A program made the translations under genes and the position numbers. A stretch of DNA of 64,000 nucleotides, taken from the NCBI RefSeq assembly GCF_041897535.1, contig NZ_CP169217.1, positions 1,736,001 to 1,800,000 of the forward strand, read 5' to 3'. Numbering within the stretch: position 1 is the first letter of the stretch; each line of letters opens with the position of its first letter. The notes beneath the pieces are model-generated. The model had not been told where the DNA came from. It did no database searches and saw only the letters and a program-made list of their open reading frames with translations. The DNA is from Methylomicrobium lacus_A (lineage in GTDB: Bacteria > Pseudomonadota > Gammaproteobacteria > Methylococcales > Methylomonadaceae). Below are positions 35,754-43,753 of the stretch, piece after piece.

Positions 35754-35821
35754 CGTAGGGTGCGCATTGCGCACCTTAATATAAATTTGCAGCCTAAAAG
35801 GTGCGCGATGCGCACCCTACG
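35754..35821. repeat. 24-bp inverted repeat in the infC-rpmI spacer
   Basis: CGTAGGGTGCGCATTGCGCA(CCTT) at 35754-35777 pairs, with one mismatch, with 35798-35821, around a 20-base AT-rich loop. It looks like a dispersed palindromic repeat rather than the conserved L20 leader, yet it lies between cotranscribed translation genes. Confidence 0.7.
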
Positions 35822-35841
35822 ACTTGCGTTAAAAACGCGAA

Positions 35842-36366
35842 TTATTTTTTCTTTTTCGGGGCCATCACCATGACCATTTGGCGGCCTTCCATCTTCGGAA
35901 ACTGTTCGACGACCGCGACGTCCTCCAGATCCTTTTCGAGGCGCTTCAACTGGTCCATGCCGATTTCACGGTGCGCCAATTCGCGCCCGCGGTAGCGCAC
36001 GGTGATTTTGGTCTTGTCCCCGTCGTTCAGAAACTTGAGCAGACTCTTGAGCTTGACCTGATAGTCACCCTCGTCGGTTCCCGGCCTGAATTTGATTTCC
36101 TTGACCTGAATCTGTTTTTGCTTTTTCCTCGCAATCGCCAGTTTTTTGTTTTGCTCAAACTGGTACTTGCCATAATTCATGATCTTGCAGACCGGAGGAT
36201 CCGCATTCGGCGATATTTCGACCAAATCCAGATCGGCCGCATAGGCCATCTGCTTGGCTTCGTCCAGCGAAATAATGCCTAATGACTCACCATCAGCGCC
36301 CGTGACCCGCACCCGTTTGGCGGTAATCGCATCGTTCAGGCGGGTTTCATCTTTTTTAGCAGCGAT
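35842..36366 (-). CDS. infC: Translation initiation factor IF-3
   Basis: IF3 N-domain (RLNDAITAKRVRVTGADGES), linker, and C-domain (FRPGTDEGDYQVKLKSLLKF, AHREIGMDQL) ending in KKKK. The start is unusual: a GGAGG lies 8 bases before an in-frame ATC (36366-36364, followed by AAKKDETRLN), while the in-frame TTG at 36372 is only two bases from that GGAGG. infC in enterobacteria begins with AUU and is autoregulated through this, so an AUC start is favoured, giving 174 residues. It follows thrS by 21 bases. Confidence 0.93.
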   Translation of the reverse strand: MAAKKDETRLNDAITAKRVRVTGADGESLGIISLDEAKQMAYAADLDLVEISPNADPPVCKIMNYGKYQFEQNKKLAIARKKQKQIQVKEIKFRPGTDEGDYQVKLKSLLKFLNDGDKTKITVRYRGRELAHREIGMDQLKRLEKDLEDVAVVEQFPKMEGRQMVMVMAPKKKK

Positions 36367-36387
36367 CTTCAAATCCTCCAGCTACAA

Positions 36388-38295
36388 TCATTTTCTGTCC
36401 GCAATCTCTCGATTTAGCCTTTCGCCAAATTCCTGTATCGTCAGACTGCCCAAGTTGTCACCCTTTTGCGTACGCACCGTCATCGTCCGATCTTCGAGCT
36501 CTTTATCGCCGATGATCACCAAGTAAGGCACGCGCTGCATCGAGTGCTCGCGGATTTTAAACCCGATCTTCTCATTTCTCAAGTCAATTTTGACCCGGTA
36601 ACCCTGTTTTTCAAGGGTTTTCATCGTCTCGATCGCATAACCATCGTGACGATCGGCGATCGTCAGCACGACCGCCTGCACCGGCGCCAGCCAGACCGGG
36701 AAGGTGCCGGCGTATTGTTCGATCAGAATGCCGGTAAAACGCTCCAGCGAACCGAGGATAGCCCGATGCAGCATCACCGGCGTCTGCCGCGAGCTGTCTT
36801 CGGCGATATAGGTCGCGCCCAACCGCCCAGGCATCGAGAAATCGACCTGGATCGTGCCGCATTGCCAGACCCGGCCGATGCAGTCTTTCAGGGAGAATTC
36901 GATCTTTGGACCGTAGAAAGCGCCCTCACCCGGCTGCAAGTCCCATTTCAGGCCCTTGTTGTTCAAAGCCAGTTCGAGCGCGCTTTCGGCCTTGTCCCAG
37001 ACCGCGTCGTCGCCGACCCGGTTCTCGGGGCGGGTCGATAGCTTGATGATCACTTCATCGAAGCCAAAGTCTTTGTATACCTCGAACAGCATGTCGATAA
37101 AAGTCGACACTTCGTCCTGAATCTGCGCCTCGGTACAGAAAATGTGCGCGTCGTCCTGCACGAAATTTCTGACCCGCATCAGGCCGTGCAGGGTGCCGGA
37201 GGGCTCGTTCCGGTGACAGGAACCGAACTCGGCGATGCGAATCGGCAGATCCCGGTAGCTTTTCAGCCCCTGGTTGTAAACCTGGATATGGCACGGGCAG
37301 TTCATCGGCTTGATCGCATAATCGCGATTTTCCGAATGGGTCGTGAACATGCCGGCGCTGAACTTGTCCCAGTGCCCTGACTTCTCCCAAAGGGATCGAT
37401 CGACGATTTGCGGCGTCTTGACCTCGCCATAGCCGTTCACGCGCAACTTCTCGCGGATGTATTGCTCGATCTGCTGATAGATCGTCCAGCCTTTTTCATG
37501 CCAGAACACCATGCCGGGCGCTTCTTCCTGGGTATGGAACAAGTCCAGGGCGCGTCCGAGCTTCCGATGATCGCGCTTTTCGGCTTCTTCGAGACGCGTC
37601 AGATAGGCCTGCAAGTCCTTCTTGTCGCCCCAGGCGGTGCCGTAAATGCGTTGCAGCATTTCGTTGTCGGAATTGCCGCGCCAGTAAGCGCCGGCGATCT
37701 TCATCAGCTTGAACGCGGTCAGCTTGCCGGTGCTCGGCACATGCGGGCCGCGGCACAAATCGGTAAAATCGCCCTGATTGTATAAGGACAGCGCCTGATC
37801 GGCAGGAATCGACTCGATGATCTCGGCCTTGTAATTTTCGCCGAGCCCGCGGAAATATTGCACTGCCTCGTCGCGTGACATGAGCGAGCGGGTCACCTTA
37901 TAATCGTCGGCGGCGAGCTTTTGCATCCGCGCCTCGATCGCTTCGAGATCTTCCGGCGTAAACGGACGATGATAGGCAAAGTCGTAATAGAAGCCGTTTT
38001 CGATGACAGGGCCAATCGTAACTTGCGCTTCGGGGAATAACTGCTTGACGGCCTGAGCCAACAGGTGGGCGGTGGAATGGCGAATCACATCGACGCCGTC
38101 GGCGTCCTTCGCGGTGATGATTTGCAGCGAGGCGTCCTGATCGATCAGCGCGCTCGCATCGACCAGCTTATCGTTCACCTTGCCCGCCAAAGTCGCCTTG
38201 GCCAGCCCGGAACCGATGGACTGCGCGACTTCCAGCACCGTGATCGCGCGGTCGAACTCGCGCTTGGAGCCGTCGGGAAGAGTGATTACTGGCAT
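36388..38295 (-). CDS. thrS: Threonyl-tRNA synthetase
   Basis: 635 residues. N-terminal TGS domain (MPVITLPDGSKREFDRAITV), editing domain with HSTAHLLAQAVKQLFPEA, class II catalytic core with the zinc ligand Cys in MNCPCHIQVY and motif 2 IAEFGSCHRNEPSGTLHGLM, and C-terminal anticodon-binding domain. First gene of the thrS-infC-rpmI-rplT-pheS-pheT-ihfA cluster. Confidence 0.98.
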   Translation of the reverse strand: MPVITLPDGSKREFDRAITVLEVAQSIGSGLAKATLAGKVNDKLVDASALIDQDASLQIITAKDADGVDVIRHSTAHLLAQAVKQLFPEAQVTIGPVIENGFYYDFAYHRPFTPEDLEAIEARMQKLAADDYKVTRSLMSRDEAVQYFRGLGENYKAEIIESIPADQALSLYNQGDFTDLCRGPHVPSTGKLTAFKLMKIAGAYWRGNSDNEMLQRIYGTAWGDKKDLQAYLTRLEEAEKRDHRKLGRALDLFHTQEEAPGMVFWHEKGWTIYQQIEQYIREKLRVNGYGEVKTPQIVDRSLWEKSGHWDKFSAGMFTTHSENRDYAIKPMNCPCHIQVYNQGLKSYRDLPIRIAEFGSCHRNEPSGTLHGLMRVRNFVQDDAHIFCTEAQIQDEVSTFIDMLFEVYKDFGFDEVIIKLSTRPENRVGDDAVWDKAESALELALNNKGLKWDLQPGEGAFYGPKIEFSLKDCIGRVWQCGTIQVDFSMPGRLGATYIAEDSSRQTPVMLHRAILGSLERFTGILIEQYAGTFPVWLAPVQAVVLTIADRHDGYAIETMKTLEKQGYRVKIDLRNEKIGFKIREHSMQRVPYLVIIGDKELEDRTMTVRTQKGDNLGSLTIQEFGERLNREIADRK

Positions 38296-38326
38296 GTTAT
38301 CTCAAAATAATTCGGGTTCCAAAAAT

Positions 38327-38355
38327 AAAAAAAGCACTGCGAGCAGTGCTTTTTT
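38327..38355 (-). terminator. Bidirectional-looking terminator after tRNA-Val
   Basis: AGCACTG (38333-38339) and CAGTGCT (38344-38350) flanked by A-run and T-run. On the minus strand it lies directly downstream of tRNA-Val and ends with a U-run, so it should terminate the tRNA transcript before thrS. Confidence 0.8.
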
Positions 38356-38362
38356 GGGTATC

Positions 38363-38438
38363 TGGTAGGCGCGATTGGACTCGAACCAACGACCCCCACC
38401 ATGTCAAGGTGGTGCTCTAACCAACTGAGCTACGCGCC
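38363..38438 (-). tRNA. tRNA-Val (anticodon GAC)
   Basis: 76 bases with encoded CCA. Acceptor stem GGCGCGT; anticodon stem CCACC/GGTGG around loop TTGACAT, giving GAC; T-arm GGTTCGAGTCC. All arms pair. Confidence 0.95.
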
Positions 38439-38615
38439 TGAAGTATCGTTACTTCATTTGGCCATTATAGCGGCGGATTGACGGCATGTAAATCATAAAT
38501 TTCAAAATAATCGAAAAATCGTATCAACAATGTCCGTCAACGCCGTATTGTTGGCAGATTAAAATTCGGGGCGGCCACATCACTCCCGCCCCCTGCAAGT
38601 CAACCTGCCGTTAAT

Positions 38616-38996
38616 TCATTCATTCTTCGCCTTTTCGTATAGCCGCTGGCAAGCCACACAACGCTTGGCGGTCGGATAGGAAAGCAGGCGCTTAAAATAG
38701 ATAGGGCTACTGCAGTCGAGACAGATGCCGTATTCGTCTTCGGCAATCCGCTTCAGCGCCGCTTCAATATCCTTGATTTCGTTCAGGTAGTGATTCAGGT
38801 CGATCGCCCTCAGCCCGGTCAGCAGATGCGCCAATGCACCGGCCGCGGCCTGATAAACCACCCCGGCGATCTTCGCACCGCCCTCCTTGTCAATATCCAG
38901 AAGCTCATTGTGCAGATCGGAGCGCACCCTGTAGAAACGGTCTTGCAGCAGATTTTTGAACTGCTCAATCTGGAACCCGGTCAATTTCTCGGACAT
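38616..38996 (-). CDS. DksA/TraR-type zinc-finger protein
   Basis: 126 residues from the ATG at 38996 (MSEKLTGFQIEQFKNLLQDR), preceded by AGAGG. It has a helical coiled-coil N-terminal part and a C-terminal CLDCSSPI ... KRCVACQRLYE four-cysteine zinc finger, as in DksA-like proteins that bind the RNA polymerase secondary channel. The coiled-coil tip motif DxxDxA of true DksA is not evident, so this is a DksA paralogue. A longer frame to 39062 is not supported. Confidence 0.85.
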   Translation of the reverse strand: MSEKLTGFQIEQFKNLLQDRFYRVRSDLHNELLDIDKEGGAKIAGVVYQAAAGALAHLLTGLRAIDLNHYLNEIKDIEAALKRIAEDEYGICLDCSSPIYFKRLLSYPTAKRCVACQRLYEKAKNE

Positions 38997-39139
38997 GACC
39001 GCCTCTGCCCTTTCATCGTTTGCATGATTCCCCCATGCGATGCGCTGAATAGCCATCAACACCCCCCGCAGATTTGGCGAATACGATGAACATGAAATCG
39101 ACCTGCCCCAATAAAGACAATGCCTCGCAGACTGAGCTC

Positions 39140-39406
39140 TCAGGAAGACAGGCGCCGCTGAATGTTCTTATAGGCAATCTTCAACTCTTCGCCAACGATC
39201 CGAGTCTTTTCAAGTAATTCGGTCGATGTCTCTTTGCTTTCATCAACGATTTCGGCAAACTTGTCTTTAAAATGCCCCCACTCCCTCTCACTCTCTTCCC
39301 ATTCGTCTTTCAAATCTGCGCCAGCCAGATGGAGCTGAAGCCTGATTTCATCACGTTGCTGTTTGAGCGTTTCAGATAACTTAGCAAGCTCTTCATGCAG
39401 TTCCAT
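39140..39406 (-). CDS. Small coiled-coil protein
   Basis: 88 residues, highly charged and helical throughout (MELHEELAKLSETLKQQRDE, EWGHFKDKFAEIVDESKETS). No signal peptide. I recognise no characterised family; similar small helical proteins are found as envelope- or chromosome-associated factors. It lies 143 bases upstream of the DksA-like gene in the same direction. Confidence 0.7.
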   Translation of the reverse strand: MELHEELAKLSETLKQQRDEIRLQLHLAGADLKDEWEESEREWGHFKDKFAEIVDESKETSTELLEKTRIVGEELKIAYKNIQRRLSS

Positions 39407-39552
39407 ACGAGTTCTCCGAAGATTCTAGGAAGGCTCAATCTAGCGGATTTTTCAGCGCATTGCCATTGGTACTATCGCCTAAGTATTCATACGAATTGCA
39501 CGGTTAAGCCCTTTTCGCTTAGTGAAATTTGACCCAGAAAATCAACGTTGGC

Positions 39553-39632
39553 CGCTATCCGAAAGCAATGGCTGAACGGATCGTGCTATGCAATTTTTCG
39601 TGTCTTTCGTGTTTTTCGCGAACAATGCGTAA
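39553..39632 (+). repeat. 80-bp repeat, copy A, flanking mutS
   Basis: Shares about four fifths of its bases, without gaps, with 42663-42742 on the other side of mutS. Both contain CGCTATCCGAAAGCAA and the TTTCGTG-TTTCGTGTTTTTCG end. A partial inverted copy lies at 42301-42327. Confidence 0.75.
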
Positions 39633-39642
39633 CATCAGCCAT

Positions 39643-42210
39643 TTACAACAACGCCTTGAGCCGGTATAGCACCTCCAGGGCCTGCTTCGGACTCATCTCG
39701 TCCGGATGGATATCTTCGAGCGCGCCGACCACAGGATGGCATTCCGGCGCGGAAAACAGGTCCAGTTGATTGACGCCCGATTCGGCCTGCTGCTCGATAT
39801 AGGCGGTGTTTTCGAGGTGCTCCAGTTTCAGCTTGGCCCTCTCGATCACCGCGCGCGGCACGCCGGCAAGCGCTGCGACCTGCAAGCCGTAGCTCTGATT
39901 GGCAGGCCCCTCCTTCACCGCATGCAGGAACACGATCCGGTCGCCATGCTCCATCGCATCGAGATGCACGTTGCGGATCGATTTCCGCTCCTCGGCCAAT
40001 GTCGTCAATTCGAAATAATGCGTCGCGAACAGCGTGAAGGCGCGGGTCACCTTCGCCAGATGATCGGCGCAGGCCCAGGCCAGCGACAGGCCGTCGAAAG
40101 TGCTGGTGCCGCGGCCGATTTCGTCCATCAGTATCAGGCTTTGCGCGGTCGCATTGTGCAGGATGTTCGCGGTCTCGGACATCTCGACCATGAACGTCGA
40201 TCGCCCCGAGGCGAGGTCGTCCGAGGCACCGATCCGGGTGAAGATCTTGTCGACAGGGCCAAGTGTCGCCGACTTCGCCGGCACGAAGCAGCCGACATGC
40301 GCGATCAACACGATCAGCGCGGCCTGGCGCATGTAGGTCGATTTACCGCCCATGTTCGGTCCGGTAATCACCAACATCCGCCGCTCGCCGGTCAGGTTCA
40401 AATCGTTCGGCACGAAAGGCACATCGGAGACCGCTTCGACCACCGGATGCCGGCCGCCTTCGATCAGGATGCCGGGCTCGGCCTGCAACACCGGCCGCGA
40501 AAGATTCAGCGCTTCGGCACGCTCGGCGAAATTGGCCAGCACGTCGAGCTCGGCCAGGGCCGCCGCGCACTGCTGCAATTCGGCCAGGGAACTTGCGATC
40601 ACGTCGAGCAACTCGTCATACAAGGCCTTTTCGAAAGCCAGCGATTTTTCGCGCGCGCTCAACACCTTGTCCTCGAATGCCTTCAGTTCCTCGGTGATGT
40701 AGCGCTCGGCGCCTTTCAAGGTCTGTTTGCGGGTGTAGTGCACCGGCACCTTGTCCGCGTTTGTATTCGAAATTTCGATGTAAAAACCGTGCACCCGGTT
40801 GTAGTTGACCTTCAGATTGTTGATCCCGGTCGCCTGCCGCTCGCGCTGCTCCATGTCGATCAGAAACTGGTCCGCGTTCTGGCTCAGATTGCGCAGCTCG
40901 TCGAGTTCCTCGTCATAGCCCGCCGCGATGACCCCGCCGTCGCGGATCAACATCGGCGGATTGTCGATGATCGCACGCGTCAACAATTCCAGCATCGCCG
41001 GATGCTCGCCGATACCGGCGCGCAGCTCGGTCAGATGCGGATCATCGCTCGCGGATAACTGCTCCTGAATGACCGGCAAGGCCGCCAGCGTCGAGCGCAG
41101 CACCAGCAAATCGCGGGGCCGCGCCGATTTCAAGGCGATGCGGGTGCTGATCCGCTCGATGTCGCCGACCTGGCGCAGCGCGTCCTGCAACTTGCGGTAC
41201 AACTCGTCCTGCTGCAGGTTTTCGATGCAGGCGTAGCGCCGGTTCAACAGATCATGATCCCGAAGCGGCCGGTTCAGCCAGCGCCTGAGGCAGCGGCCGC
41301 CCATCGCGGTCAGGGTCTTGTCCAAGACGCCGAGCAGGGTATATTGCAGTTGCCCGGTCGGATGCGCATCGATTTCGAGATTGCGACGGCTGGAGGCGTC
41401 GAGCTGGATGCAGTCGTCGCTCGTCTCGGTGCGGATGCCCTGGATGTGCGGCAGCACGTTTTGCTGGGTGTCGCGCACATATTGCAAGAGGCCGCCGGCC
41501 GCCGCGACCGCCGCGGTCAGCTCCTCGCAGCCGAAGCCTTTCAAGTCGTGCGCCTTGAACTGCTTCAACACCAACAGGCGCGCGCTCTCGGCTTCGAAAT
41601 GCCAGGGCGGACGCCGGCACAGGCCGCTGCGCTGTTTCAGATTATCCGGCAATGGCCAGCTTTCACTATACAACAGCTCGGCGGGATTCAGGCGGCCGAC
41701 TTCGCTGAGCAGTTGGTCTTCGGATTCGACTTCCTGCAGCACGAAACGGCCGCTGGTCAAATCGAGGCTCGCGATGCCGTAACGCTGCTGCAACGGGCAG
41801 AGCGCGACCAGGAGATTGTCCTTGCGGTCTTCGAGCAATGCCTCGTCGGTGACCGTGCCGGGAGTAATAATCCGCGCGACCTTGCGCTCCACCGGCCCCT
41901 TCGAGGTGGCCGGATCGCCGATCTGTTCGCAAATCGCGACCGATTCGCCGATCCGTATCAAACGGGCGATATAGCCTTCCGCCGCATGATAGGGGATGCC
42001 CGCCATCGGTATCGGCTGCCCCTGCGACTGGCCGCGACTGGTCAGCGTGATGTCGAGCAGGCGGGCGGCCTTTTTCGCATCATCGTAGAACAGCTCGTAA
42101 AAATCCCCCATTCGGTAAAACAGAAGGGTATCGGGATGCTCGGACTTGATGCGCAGATACTGCTGCATCATCGGAGTGGGCGGCGGTGTGGCTGGCTGGC
42201 TCATGTTCAT
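39643..42210 (-). CDS. mutS: DNA mismatch repair protein MutS
   Basis: 855 residues, the usual length. Mismatch-binding motif GDFYELFYDDA in domain I, clamp and lever domains, then the ABC ATPase: Walker A TGPNMGGKSTYMRQA, signature region STFMVEMSETANIL, Walker B LILMDEIGRGTSTFDG. C-terminal dimerisation segment MSPKQALEVLYRLKALL. It recognises base mismatches and recruits MutL. The gene is bracketed by the 80-bp repeat family. Confidence 0.98.
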   Translation of the reverse strand: MNMSQPATPPPTPMMQQYLRIKSEHPDTLLFYRMGDFYELFYDDAKKAARLLDITLTSRGQSQGQPIPMAGIPYHAAEGYIARLIRIGESVAICEQIGDPATSKGPVERKVARIITPGTVTDEALLEDRKDNLLVALCPLQQRYGIASLDLTSGRFVLQEVESEDQLLSEVGRLNPAELLYSESWPLPDNLKQRSGLCRRPPWHFEAESARLLVLKQFKAHDLKGFGCEELTAAVAAAGGLLQYVRDTQQNVLPHIQGIRTETSDDCIQLDASSRRNLEIDAHPTGQLQYTLLGVLDKTLTAMGGRCLRRWLNRPLRDHDLLNRRYACIENLQQDELYRKLQDALRQVGDIERISTRIALKSARPRDLLVLRSTLAALPVIQEQLSASDDPHLTELRAGIGEHPAMLELLTRAIIDNPPMLIRDGGVIAAGYDEELDELRNLSQNADQFLIDMEQRERQATGINNLKVNYNRVHGFYIEISNTNADKVPVHYTRKQTLKGAERYITEELKAFEDKVLSAREKSLAFEKALYDELLDVIASSLAELQQCAAALAELDVLANFAERAEALNLSRPVLQAEPGILIEGGRHPVVEAVSDVPFVPNDLNLTGERRMLVITGPNMGGKSTYMRQAALIVLIAHVGCFVPAKSATLGPVDKIFTRIGASDDLASGRSTFMVEMSETANILHNATAQSLILMDEIGRGTSTFDGLSLAWACADHLAKVTRAFTLFATHYFELTTLAEERKSIRNVHLDAMEHGDRIVFLHAVKEGPANQSYGLQVAALAGVPRAVIERAKLKLEHLENTAYIEQQAESGVNQLDLFSAPECHPVVGALEDIHPDEMSPKQALEVLYRLKALL

Positions 42211-42300
42211 CGGCGTATTTTAGCCGATGTGGTCACGATCCGTAACCTTGACGCGCGGGTTGCCGCTAATTAATCACTGCTGTTACGCATGATTAATATC

Positions 42301-42743
42301 CACGAAAAACACGAAAGGCACGAAAAAATAGAAGGGGAAATTTGTTACAAAGGCGATACCCTACGGCACAATGCCGTTAAGTTAAGAAGGAAGCTCCCTC
42401 TCCTGCTGGAGAGGGTTGGGGTGAGGATGACAAAAATATGGAAAGTATGCATTCCCACGCAGAGCGCTCGTCGTTATACATATCCTCCGTCATTCTGGCA
42501 TGGATTGCCGGAATCCAGGCCGCATGGACGTTTTAGGGTTACCCTCCCTGGCCCTGGATACCCGCTCCCGGCGGGTATGACGGCACTTGTGTATAACGAC
42601 GAGCGCAGAGCGTGGGAACGGTGAAGACGAGTTCAGAAAGTTAATTTTGACCAAATCCTTAGCGCTATCCGAAAGCAACAGCTGAACAGGTTACTCCATG
42701 AAATTTTTCGTGCCTTTCGTGTTTTTCGTGGACAACGCATAAT
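42301..42743. repeat. Repeat nest upstream of mutS
   Basis: A partial inverted copy of the 80-bp repeat (42301-42327), a CTCCCTCTCC...GGAGAGGG palindromic repeat (about 42391-42424), MITE copy A (42467-42603) and the full 80-bp repeat copy B (42663-42742). There is no gene in 42211-42758. The two copies of the 80-bp unit point toward each other across the nest. Confidence 0.7.
42467..42603. mobile_element. MITE-like element, copy A (137 bp)
   Basis: Perfect 14-bp terminal inverted repeats CTCGTCGTTATACA / TGTATAACGACGAG, flanked by the 9-bp direct repeat CGCAGAGCG (42458-42466 and 42604-42612). Removing it and one flank restores a palindromic repeat of the ATTCCCACGC/GCGTGGGAA kind. No coding capacity. 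Related copies at 50689 and 61737. Confidence 0.85.
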
Positions 42744-42758
42744 AAAGACACAGTGGCG

Positions 42759-43253
42759 CTACGCGCTTTCCATGCGCCAGGACAAGGGATAGACACCTTG
42801 CTGCACGTATTGGAAAAAAGTCGAATAAGGCCAGTCTGCAACGCCTTTGACCAGACCCTGATTGACCGGATTGTAATGCAGAAAATTCATATGCAGCGCA
42901 AAGTCCCGATCGCCGCGCAAGGGATAGCCGAAGAAACGTTTGCGATCAAGGTCGTCCTCATCATCGCTCAGCAGATCATCGTAGCCGCCGGCCAATTTGA
43001 CGAATTCCGCCTTGATCTGCCGCCAAAGCGTCGCGAGATCGTCGCCCTGATCCGGCAGCGTCAGAATGCCTTGGATATATTTGGGCAATATCACCAGCGC
43101 ATCGAGATTGAACGGATGCTTCTGCTTGATCTTGACCAATTCGAGGCATAACGCCCGAATCGGGTGCATCGTCTCGCCCGCGATCGATTCCGGCAACGCC
43201 AGCGTGAAAAAGTAAGTGTCGCCGCTGACACGGTAAGGATTTAATTCGTTCAT
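42759..43253 (-). CDS. REP-associated transposase homologue lacking catalytic residues
   Basis: 164 residues from MNELNPYRVS. The frame follows the REP-associated tyrosine transposase (Y1/HUH) pattern: GDTYFFTLALPE, LDALVILPKYIQGILTLP, LATLWRQIKAEFVKL, KRFFGYPLRGDRDFALHMNF, LHYNPVNQGLVKGVADWPYS. Where family members have a DHLHxI HUH motif, this has KYIQGI, and the tyrosine expected just before the NPV motif (Y-I/L-x-x-NPV) reads FLHYNPV. It should therefore not be able to nick DNA. It sits right next to a nest of small repeats. Confidence 0.75.
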   Translation of the reverse strand: MNELNPYRVSGDTYFFTLALPESIAGETMHPIRALCLELVKIKQKHPFNLDALVILPKYIQGILTLPDQGDDLATLWRQIKAEFVKLAGGYDDLLSDDEDDLDRKRFFGYPLRGDRDFALHMNFLHYNPVNQGLVKGVADWPYSTFFQYVQQGVYPLSWRMESA

Positions 43254-43753
43254 GTTCGGTTCGCCTTGCAAAGGTTAAACGGCAATGGCACTGTTTTAAT
43301 TCCGGAGAAAAGCACTGAACGCCGGCGCTTTTTGACCCAAAACAATGCCTCCGAATTCTTCCAGCAATAACCGGGCCACATTACCAAGCACCAATAAAAC
43401 CGGGCCATATTGAGACAAACCCTGACCTGATGATAATGCCACTGTGTGATTTGACACAGTCGCCCAACAGCGAACAGGGCAAATGCCTTAATCCAGAGAA
43501 AAGCTTTTCGAGCCGATCGGGGCCGGCCTGTCGGCGTATATGGCGCCGGCGCCGATCCAAAAAAACTCCAGTATGGGAACGAGAAAAAACCTTCGAACCA
43601 TGGGGACGGGTTGAAAAAACCGCTCAGAACAGACTTTTTCGCCGGGCGGGGCATGCTGCCCCGCCCTCGGGATCTCCTCAAGTTTTAAGTCATCGGCAAA
43701 CCCAAAACGAAGGAGTCGGGATTGCTAATCTCGTCCCTCATGAAGACTTCTTG
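43254..43753. other. Intergenic with a GC-rich hairpin
   Basis: Open frames here have unlikely composition and no start signals. The only structure is the 10-bp-arm hairpin at 43644-43666. Confidence 0.5.
43644..43666. repeat. Perfect 10-bp GC-rich hairpin
   Basis: GGGCGGGGCA-TGC-TGCCCCGCCC. No T-run follows in either direction, so it is not a classic intrinsic terminator, although it lies just downstream of the pilin operon. Confidence 0.65.

Noticed and set aside
39706..42273. Long plus-strand frames opposite mutS
   Set aside because: Mirror frames of mutS without start signals or family similarity.
43250..43681. 143-codon minus-strand frame between the RAYT homologue and the pilin operon
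   Set aside because: Unusual composition (many Trp, Phe, Arg), no start signal, and it includes the GC-rich hairpin.
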